Of a stretch of 13,477 nt of DNA, positions 1-5,269 are shown piece by piece. The translations under genes and the position numbers were made by a program. Each line of letters starts with the position of its first letter. The stretch's first letter is position 1. The notes under the pieces were generated by a model, which was given only the letters and a program-made list of their open reading frames with translations, was not told the origin of the DNA and made no database searches. Source of the stretch: Bacillota bacterium (GTDB lineage: Bacteria > Bacillota_E > RBS10-35 > JAJYVN01); the NCBI GenBank assembly GCA_021846605.1, contig JAJZWQ010000086.1:1-13477 (forward strand), written 5' to 3'.

Positions 1-1225
1 GATTCGGGGGGTCTTTGCCGAATTGGAGCGCAACACGATCCGCGAGCGCACGGAGCGGGGCCGGCGCGAGAAGGCCCGGCAGGGCAAGGTCGTCCTGCCG
101 CACAACCTGCCCGTGTGGCTCCGGAGTACCGACGGGGGCGCAACGGTGCAGATCGACGAGGAGCGCGCGGTCCCTGTGCGGCGCGCCTTCCGGCTGTACG
201 CCGAGGGCAAGACGCTCTACGCTATCGCCCGACTGTTCGAGTCCGAGGGACTCGTGCCACCTGGCGGAGGCCGCACATGGGCTAACAGCACGCTACAGGG
301 GTGGCTGCGCAACCCGGCGGCCAAGGGGATGTACCAGCAGTTCTCCACCCAGGCGGCCTATCCCAAGCGCTATCGGGACCCCGCCAACGCGGGCAAGAAG
401 ACGGCGCGCATCCGTGGTCAGGGCGACCCGGCGAACGCCGTCACAGTTCCGGCTCTGATCGACGAGGCGACCTGGCAGGCCGTGCAGGAGCACTTGGAGC
501 GGAACAAGGCCTTCGCCACCCGCAATGCCCGCACGTTCTATCTCCTCTCCGGCCTGGTCCGGTGCGGCCGGTGCGGGCACCCGCTCACCGGCCACCACAA
601 GCGGGGACAGCGCCACTACCACTGCACACACCTGGGGGGCTACTACAACCGTCCCCTGGAGGCCCACGAGCGGTGTGACGCCCCGTGGGTATCGGCTGAG
701 TGGCTGGAGGACGCGGTCTGGAACCGCATCGCAGACCTCATCCGCAACCCGGAGCACCTGCGGGCGGAACTGGCGCGGCGCCGCCAGGAAGGTTCGCCCA
801 CGCGGGCAGCCGCCGAGGAGGACCTTGGGGCGCTGCGGCGCCGGTTGGAGGCGATCCCGACCGAACAGGACCGACTCCTGCAATCCTTTGCCAAGGGACG
901 CATCCCAGAGGACGCGATGGAGCGGACCATGGACCTGCTACAGCGCGAGCGGCTGGCCGCACAGACGCGCGCGGCGGTCCTCGAACGGGAACTGGCGAGC
1001 CTCGCGGTCAGCGAGCGGCAGGAGACCTCCGCCGTGGAGTATGCGGAGAACGTCGCGGCAGGGCTGGACGACCTCGACGACGCTGGCCGCCAAGGGCTAC
1101 TGCGCGACTTGGTCGCTGAGGTGCGCGTGGACGGTCGCCGGCTGGTCATCCAGACCTGCCTTCCGACGGGCGAAGGGGGACCGTCAGGCGGCGGACAATT
1201 TGGCCAATTGCATCCGCACCATCTC
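1..1225 (+). mobile_element. Right end of an integrated serine-recombinase element
   Basis: The recombinase gene lies against the end of recognisable element sequence. A host gene fragment reading toward it breaks at the same place, about 1224. This is the expected geometry for the recombinase-bearing end of a site-specifically integrated element. The other end, the cargo and the left attachment site lie outside the window. The boundary is inferred from two gene breaks coinciding with an inverted repeat, not from an alignment with an empty site. Confidence 0.5.
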
Positions 1226-1486
1226 GATGGTGCGGTAGATGCCCGCCAACGCGACGACGTCCCCCACGGGGGTGCTGAGCCCGGCGACAAATCCCATCTG
1301 CGCGTTGAGGAAGATGGGGGCGGTTGGGGCAGTGCCCGCGGGCACCCCTGGACCGTCGGAGAGCGTGCGGGTGCCCGTCGGGTGTCGCGATCGCCGCGGC
1401 CCCAGCGCCGAGGCGGGCGTGGGGGAGGCTGGCGTCTGGGTGGACGGCGCGGGGGCGCGCCCGCGCCAGGTCGCAGAGGGGGGTAG
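2..1486 (+). CDS. Large serine recombinase, 5'-truncated by window edge, C-terminus runs through an att junction
   Basis: The frame is open from base 2, so the N-terminal catalytic domain with its serine lies outside the window; the TTG at 23 is internal. Counting from codon 2, residues 5-17 (FAELERNTIRERT) are the end of the resolvase catalytic domain and its long helix. Residues about 65-115 (ending WANSTLQGWLRNPAAKGMY) match the 'Recombinase' DNA-binding domain. Residues 188-225 form a zinc ribbon (CGRCG, then C208 and C225), and about 270-350 is a charged heptad-like coiled-coil. This order is that of large serine recombinases, which integrate and excise phages or ICE/IME-type elements. 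The family-like sequence stops near residue 390. The last ~80 residues are R/G-rich and lie antisense to a host lipoprotein gene, so they are probably an accidental tail acquired on integration. The stop at 1486 is therefore unlikely to be the ancestral one. The domain call is firm; the element type is unknown. Confidence 0.9.
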   Translation: MRGVFAELERNTIRERTERGRREKARQGKVVLPHNLPVWLRSTDGGATVQIDEERAVPVRRAFRLYAEGKTLYAIARLFESEGLVPPGGGRTWANSTLQGWLRNPAAKGMYQQFSTQAAYPKRYRDPANAGKKTARIRGQGDPANAVTVPALIDEATWQAVQEHLERNKAFATRNARTFYLLSGLVRCGRCGHPLTGHHKRGQRHYHCTHLGGYYNRPLEAHERCDAPWVSAEWLEDAVWNRIADLIRNPEHLRAELARRRQEGSPTRAAAEEDLGALRRRLEAIPTEQDRLLQSFAKGRIPEDAMERTMDLLQRERLAAQTRAAVLERELASLAVSERQETSAVEYAENVAAGLDDLDDAGRQGLLRDLVAEVRVDGRRLVIQTCLPTGEGGPSGGGQFGQLHPHHLDGAVDARQRDDVPHGGAEPGDKSHLRVEEDGGGWGSARGHPWTVGERAGARRVSRSPRPQRRGGRGGGWRLGGRRGGAPAPGRRGG

Positions 1487-1579
1487 GGTCGGGGATCGGC
1501 CCGCGCACCCCGCCGTCCGGGCACAGATGAGCAGCAGGCTCCCTGATCGCGCCGCCCAGTGCCCCCTCTGGCAGCCCAT
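1184..1579 (-). pseudogene. YCF48/BNR-like lipoprotein, 3' truncated by element integration
   Basis: This is a 131-codon minus-strand frame. The ATG at 1579 has a good ribosome binding site (GGAGAGAAGG) 4-13 bases upstream. Residues 1-25 look like a lipoprotein signal: basic start, SLLLICA core and a TAGC lipobox at C25. A Pro/Ser/Thr-rich linker follows (about 28-80), and then residues 88-117 (APIFLNAQMGFVAG ... AGIYRT) resemble the first blade of a YCF48/BNR repeat protein. That blade would normally continue as YRTTDGG, but here it changes to IEMVRMQLAKLSAA and stops. The switch, about residue 118, coincides with the inverted-repeat junction at 1214-1235. Residues 119-131 are thus probably encoded by the integrated element. 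Such proteins are usually several hundred residues long, so this is a non-functional stub. The adjacent broken gene (start 4841) is a related paralogue. The link between the lipoprotein start and the blade rests on frame continuity. Confidence 0.55.
1214..1235. other. Candidate attachment-site core (attL/attR) of the serine recombinase element
   Basis: Two perfect 10-bp inverted arms, CCGCACCATC (1214-1223) and GATGGTGCGG (1226-1235), flank a 2-bp centre TC (1224-1225). Serine integrases exchange strands at a central dinucleotide between such half-sites. The site lies exactly where recombinase-like coding ends and where the opposite-strand lipoprotein loses similarity to its repeat family. 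A further imperfect palindrome around TTGGCCAA (1199-1206) lies on the recombinase side. It could instead be a hairpin terminator, but no T tract follows. Confidence 0.5.
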
Positions 1580-1715
1580 GGTCCTTCTCTCCCATGCGGC
1601 CACCCGCCGCCGGCGCCTCGGCGGGCGGCGGGGACGGGGCGGCGCCGCCGCCGTTGGGGCATCGCTTCCGCGGTGCGCGCTGGGCTCCCGCCGGGTGGGC
1701 CGGCGTGCGCCCGGC

Positions 1716-2578
1716 TCAGGGAATCCCCGCCCACTGCCAGTCCCTGCCGCCATCGGTGCTGATCAGCCAGCCGTAGGGGGTGTCCAGGGCGACCTCTCCG
1801 GCGCCGAGCATCTCCACGCCCATTGCGGACACCCCCGCAATGGTCCGCCTGGACCACGCCGCGCCCCCATCGGCGCTCATGAGCAGTGTGGTGGGCGAGT
1901 GGGGATTGGCGACCGGGCCCCCGGGCGGCGCCAGCAGGAGCGCGCCGCTGCTTCCGCTGAAGGACACCGCCAGCGCGTCCAAGCCCCGCGGCACCTGGAC
2001 AGCCCGCCAGACCCGTCCAGAGTTCTGGGTCTCCTCCAGTGCCGATCCGGAGACCGCCCAGCCCGCCCGCGCGGAAGTGAAGCCCATCGTGGGGCCGAAG
2101 AGCGTCGGTGCGGCCGCCGGCAAGGTGCTGGTGGCCCGCCATCCGCGCGCGCCGCTGGTGGTGCGCATGACAGTGCTCCGCTTGCCCACCAGGGCGAAGC
2201 CGACCCGGCGCGACACGAAGGAGAGCGCGTCGTTCCGGCGGCCGGCCGGCCGCGCGCCTGCCACGGCGCCGCCCCGCTGGGGGAGAACAGCAGCCGCGCG
2301 GCGCCGAGCACGAAGGTGCCGCCGCCCGGGACCGCGTAGGCCCCGCTGATGGTGGTGATGGACGCGGGCGGTGTGCCCGCCGACCAGGAGAGGCCCCCGT
2401 CGGTCGTGCGGACCAGCGAGGGGGGTGATCCGGTGCCGGCCAGGGCCCACGCCGTCCCTTCCCCTCCCGGGAAGAGGCGCGTTTCAGCGGAGAAGCTGTT
2501 CGGCGTCAGCTGCGGCCAGCGCTCCGACCAGCCCGTGCCGCCCGTACCGGCCAGCAGGACGTTACAGATCTGCCGTAT
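1716..2578 (-). pseudogene. 3' part of a YCF48/BNR-repeat membrane protein, frameshifted
   Basis: This continues, across the insertion element, the gene that starts at 4841. Reading from 2578 the frame gives IRQICNVLLAGTGGTGW and then blades with the family signature: GTAWALAGTG ... LVRTTDGGLSW, VGFALVGK ... VMRTTSGARGW, AGWAVSGSALEETQNSGRVW, LLMSADGGAAW, and finally YGWLISTDGGRDWQW just before the TGA at 1716-1718. The open frame changes near 2240-2251. Upstream coding is in one frame (to ...FSPSGAAPWQARGRP) and downstream coding in another (RRNDALSFVS...). The break is at three tandem GGCC units; adding a fourth restores GRPAGRRNDALSF. The original protein would be about 600 residues with around nine blades, and as it stands the gene is doubly broken. 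A sequencing or assembly indel could account for the frameshift, but not for the insertion. Confidence 0.8.
2240..2251. repeat. (GGCC)3 tetranucleotide tract at the frameshift
   Basis: Three tandem GGCC units lie exactly where the reading frame of the YCF48/BNR gene breaks. Four units would make the flanking frames contiguous. Tetranucleotide tracts can gain or lose units by slippage. Confidence 0.6.
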
Positions 2579-2720
2579 TTGACCTCCACCCCACGGCTAA
2601 AGCCGGGGGATTCCCGGTGATCGCTCACCGGGGTTTCCTGCTTCGCCGGGGTCCGCCCACCCGTTTCCGAGTAGGTCTTACGTCCCCTCCACAGGCAGAC
2701 GCCGCCAGCCCGGCGGCCAG
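2579..2720 (-). ncRNA. Putative omega RNA (reRNA) overlapping the tnpB 3' end
   Basis: TnpB guide RNAs are processed from the 3' end of the tnpB transcript plus the element's right end, with the guide copied from the flanking host DNA. Here the right-end hairpin (2589-2609) and terminal GTCAA lie just after the tnpB stop (2625-2627). The guide would begin at 2578 on the minus strand (ATACGGCAGATCTGTA). The 5' limit is a guess based on the known architecture; no RNA data are available. Confidence 0.5.
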
Positions 2721-3806
2721 TTCCGCAAGTCCCGCATCCTTGATGTTCTGTGCGGCGTTCACGTCCCGATCCAGGACGGCGCCGCACGCGGGACAGTCCC
2801 AGTGCCGCACTTCAAGCGGCAATGCTGCCACGGTGTGGCCGCAGGCACGGCATCGCTTGCTGCTCGGATAGAAGCGGTCGATCTGGACGAAGGTGCGGCC
2901 ATACCACCGTGCCTTGTACTCCAGTTGCCGCAGGAGTTCGCCCCATCCCACGTCGGCGATGCTCTTGGCGAGCGTCGGATGCGCCAACATCCCCTTCACG
3001 TTCAGTCCCTCGGCGCACACCACTTGGTTTTCGTGGATGATGCGTGTAGTGAGTTTGTGCGTGAAGTCCCGCCGCCGATCGGCGACGCGGGCATGGATGC
3101 GGGCCACCTTCAGGAGAGCCTTGACGCGGTTGCGCGACCCCTTCCGCTTGCGGGCCAGGCGCCGCTGCGCCCGAGCCAAACGCTTCTCATCCTGACGGAA
3201 GAAGCGCTCGTTCCCCACCTTCTCTCCAGTGCTCATGGCCACCGCGTCCAGCAGTCCGAGGTCGACCCCAACCGTGGTGTTGACCACGGGGAGCGAGGAA
3301 ATCTCCTCCTCCGTCGAGAAGGAAACGAAGTGGCGGCCGGCAGGGTCCTTGCTGACGGTGACGCTGATCGGTTCCGCGCCGACATGTCGCGTCCAGCGAA
3401 TGTTCAACGGCGCGTCCATCTTGGCGAGCGTGAGCGTCCCGTCTTTCCACCGAAACCCTCCGATCCGATACGTGGCGCTTTGCTGGTCGTGCTTGCGATG
3501 GAAGCGAGGATACTTGGCACGACCAGCGAAGAAATTGACGAATGCGGCATTCAGGTGCCGCAAAGCCTGTTGGAGTGGAACGCAGGAAACATCGGCCAGC
3601 CATGCTCTATCGGGATCCTTCTTCATGCGGACCAGAAGACGATCTGTCTCAGCGTAATCAATGCGTTCGTGACGCTCAAACCACGCCTCCGTGCGCAGGG
3701 CGAGCGCCCAATTGTACACGTACCGGACGCAGCCGAAGGTCCGCGCCAGTTCGCGCGCCTGATCCTCGGTCGGGTAGAAGCGGTACTTGTACGCCTTGCG
3801 CTCCAT
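2625..3806 (-). CDS. tnpB: TnpB RNA-guided nuclease of an IS605-type element
   Basis: This 393-residue protein is full length for TnpB, an RNA-guided DNA nuclease ancestral to Cas12 that is thought to help its element persist by cutting the empty donor site. The N-terminal OrfB helix-turn-helix is at residues 1-45 (YKYRFYPTEDQ, then FGCVRYVYNWAL). RuvC-I is GVDLG with D182, RuvC-II is CAEGLNVKGM with E266, and RuvC-III is LDRDVNAAQNI (D346/D348). The zinc ribbon is C319-x2-C322 and C338-x2-C341. All catalytic and metal positions are present, so the enzyme looks active. It ends in a basic tail (RRSRKPR) just before the right-end hairpin. The start at 3806 is supported by a promoter whose -10 lies immediately upstream. 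With no tnpA nearby, mobility would depend on a transposase supplied in trans. Confidence 0.95.
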   Translation of the reverse strand: MERKAYKYRFYPTEDQARELARTFGCVRYVYNWALALRTEAWFERHERIDYAETDRLLVRMKKDPDRAWLADVSCVPLQQALRHLNAAFVNFFAGRAKYPRFHRKHDQQSATYRIGGFRWKDGTLTLAKMDAPLNIRWTRHVGAEPISVTVSKDPAGRHFVSFSTEEEISSLPVVNTTVGVDLGLLDAVAMSTGEKVGNERFFRQDEKRLARAQRRLARKRKGSRNRVKALLKVARIHARVADRRRDFTHKLTTRIIHENQVVCAEGLNVKGMLAHPTLAKSIADVGWGELLRQLEYKARWYGRTFVQIDRFYPSSKRCRACGHTVAALPLEVRHWDCPACGAVLDRDVNAAQNIKDAGLAELAAGLAASACGGDVRPTRKRVGGPRRSRKPR

Positions 3807-3812
3807 GCCTGC

Positions 3813-3841
3813 ATTATATCACGCCCTATGCAAAGAGGCAA
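3813..3841 (-). promoter_or_regulatory. Promoter of tnpB, predicted leaderless transcript
   Basis: On the minus strand, TTGCCT (3841-3836), a 17-bp spacer and a perfect TATAAT (3818-3813) form a sigma70-type promoter. The tnpB ATG begins seven bases after the -10, where transcription should start. No Shine-Dalgarno sequence is present, so the mRNA is probably leaderless. Confidence 0.7.
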
Positions 3842-3894
3842 CGAATCGGCTCATCCCCATGCCTAAAGGCAGGGGCTTGCGCCGCGCCTCTTTG
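3831..3894. repeat. Left end of the IS: hairpin nested inside a 9-bp inverted repeat
   Basis: CAAAGAGGC (3831-3839) and GCCTCTTTG (3886-3894) are perfect inverted repeats enclosing the left-end hairpin at 3855-3875. The outer arm touches the predicted left boundary and overlaps the tnpB -35 region, so folding could expose the cleavage site or affect the promoter. Confidence 0.6.
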
Positions 3895-4841
3895 GTCAGG
3901 AGGGTCTGGTCCGCAGTCGGGAAGGCCATGCCCCAGGCGTTCTCGGTGGACGGCAACCCCAGGACGACGCTCCACTGGTGTCCCCCGTCGGTCGTGTGGT
4001 AGACGAAGGCCCCTGCGGTGCCGCCCCCGCACAAGATCCAACCGTCTGTGGGGCTGGAAAAGCGCATGGCGTCGGCATACCCAGCCTCTGTGGCCACGCT
4101 CCCGGAGAACACTTCCGTCCAGATCTGGCCCCCGTCGGCCGTCTCGAAGACCACCTTGGGCTCAAAGCCGGCGCTGGGTTGACCGGTGCACAACAGCAGC
4201 GCCACTCCGGGCGCCGGCGTGGCGATCGCGGCGGCGTCCCAACCGCCTCCGAGGCCATCCAGCGCCACCACGCTGCAGGGCTCGGCCACCCGGCTCCAGC
4301 GGGCACCCCCATCCACCGTGCGCAACAGGGGGGAGGCCGGGGGCACGGTGCCCGGTGCCAGCCGGGAGAGCGCCCACCCGTGAACGGCGCTGGAAAAGGC
4401 GACGGTGTCGGCGGCCTGGGGGAGGGCGCTCCACCGGATCCCTCCGTCCGTGGTCTCGTAGAGTTTGCCGCCCACCGCCGCCCAGCCGGTGTGCGCGGAC
4501 ACGAAGTCGAGGGAGGTCGCGCTGGCCGGCAGGGTGGCCAGCGAGCGCCACGTGCCGCCCCCGTCGGTTGTGGACAGGAGGGTGGTGTATGTGCCGGTGT
4601 CGAGGGGTGCGGCGGCGGCCCACCCGGTGGACGCATTGATGAAGGAAATGGGTCCGAGCACCGGCGGCGGGGAGGGGGCCTGGACAGCGGCCAGCGTCCG
4701 TGTGATGCGCAGGGTCTGTCCCGCCCCCATCGGGGGTGCAAGCGCCCCATCCCGGACCAGGGCCACCACGGCCGCCACCATCGCCAAAGCGGCGGCCAAG
4801 GCCCAACGGACGGCGGGCCGTTGACGTCGAAGGAAGGCCAT
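3894..4841 (-). pseudogene. 5' part of a YCF48/BNR-repeat membrane protein, split by the IS element
   Basis: The ATG at 4841 is preceded by a G-rich ribosome binding site (GGGGGG) about 8 bases upstream. Residues 1-33 are a basic start plus a hydrophobic segment (WALAAALAMVAAVVALV), a signal anchor. From about residue 62 there are five repeats of the YCF48/BNR type: GW in the first part and TTDGG..W at the end, including STGWAAAAP ... LLSTTDGGGTW, HTGWAAVGGKLYETTDGGIRW's core, LLRTVDGGARW, VVFETADGGQIW and VYHTTDGGHQW. These blades build a beta-propeller outside the membrane. In photosynthetic organisms YCF48 aids photosystem II assembly, but most such proteins in other bacteria have no known role. 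Coding stops at residue 316, where the insertion element begins; the remaining blades lie at 1716-2578. The residues read beyond this point (KEARRKPLPL...) belong to the element. Confidence 0.85.
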
Positions 4842-5269
4842 CTCGCAGCCCCCCGCTGGGTCATGCTTGGGTCCGAGGCCTCTTTCGGGGCTCGTGGCGC
4901 CCTCCGGGAGAAACGTTAGACCATGTTCGGGGACGGGGGGGCCCGCGGATGTCCCCCGGCCTTGTCCCCCTGAACGGGGGCCCCCGGGTTTGGGCCAAGC
5001 TCCCCCTGGTAGGCACCGGCCGCTGGGCGGGAGGCGCGCCGCCCGGCAGAGAAACGCATACAGGGTTTTGGGTCAGGCACACCCCCTCCCGCTCCACCTG
5101 GGCGCCGGGGTGTCCCCGGACCGCTCGGCCTTCCGCAACCCGTCTTGCTGGATCCCGCCCGTGCTCCAGACGTCCAGGGGTCCCACCGGGTTCTGAGCGG
5201 AGGTTCCGGACTCGAGCCCGCGAAGGTCTTTGGACACCGGCCGTCTCGCCCGTCAATAAGGGGGAATCC
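4842..5269. other. Divergent intergenic region / GH31 leader with several G+C-rich hairpins
   Basis: No convincing gene was found in these 428 bp. The long plus-strand frame through it is Pro/Arg/Gly-rich and unlike any family until the GH31 start. It holds CCCCC-TGAAC-GGGGG (4966-4980) directly followed by another CCCCC (4981-4985), allowing two exclusive stems. A second hairpin is CTGGGCGG / CCGCCCGG (5023-5046). Promoters for the two divergent genes must lie here, but no clear -35/-10 pair was seen. No known riboswitch was recognised. Confidence 0.4.
5258..5266 (+). promoter_or_regulatory. Ribosome binding site deciding the GH31 start
   Basis: AAGGGGGAA lies just before two consecutive GTG codons (5270, 5273). 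It favours this start over the much longer open frame from 4736, whose extra residues are low-complexity. Confidence 0.6.

Larger units (their letters stand above)
2579..3893 (-). mobile_element. IS200/IS605-family element with tnpB only (IS1341-like), inserted in a YCF48/BNR gene
   Basis: The element is about 1315 bp and carries one gene, tnpB; no tnpA Y1 transposase is present. Both ends have the family's subterminal imperfect hairpins. The left-end hairpin is at 3855-3875 (CCCC-AT-GCC, loop TAAA, GGC-A-GGGG). The right-end hairpin is at 2589-2609 (CCCC-A-CGGC, loop TAAA, GCCG-GGGG), and on the minus strand it is followed by GTCAA, a typical right terminus. There are no terminal inverted repeats or target duplications, as expected for this family. 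Deleting 2579-3893 joins codon ACC (3896-3894) to ATA (2578-2576) and restores the host frame, which supports the boundaries to within one or two bases. The element is visibly less G+C-rich than its surroundings, suggesting recent arrival. Confidence 0.85.

Noticed and set aside
643..2142. 499-residue minus-strand open frame
   Set aside because: It is Arg/Pro/Gly-rich, antisense to the recombinase, and lies in a different frame from the YCF48 coding over its upstream part; an artefact of high G+C.
1239..2339. 366-residue plus-strand frame over the YCF48 remnants
   Set aside because: Antisense to clear YCF48/BNR repeats and of biased composition.
2802..3866. 354-residue plus-strand frame
   Set aside because: Antisense to tnpB, which has all family motifs.
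3894..3900. Target-site duplication around the IS element
   Set aside because: The flanks at 2578 and 3894 share no direct repeat, as expected for single-strand IS200/IS605 transposition.
4736..5269. Extra 178 N-terminal codons of the GH31 open frame
   Set aside because: They are low-complexity and overlap the start of the divergent YCF48 gene; a good ribosome binding site and family similarity begin at 5270.
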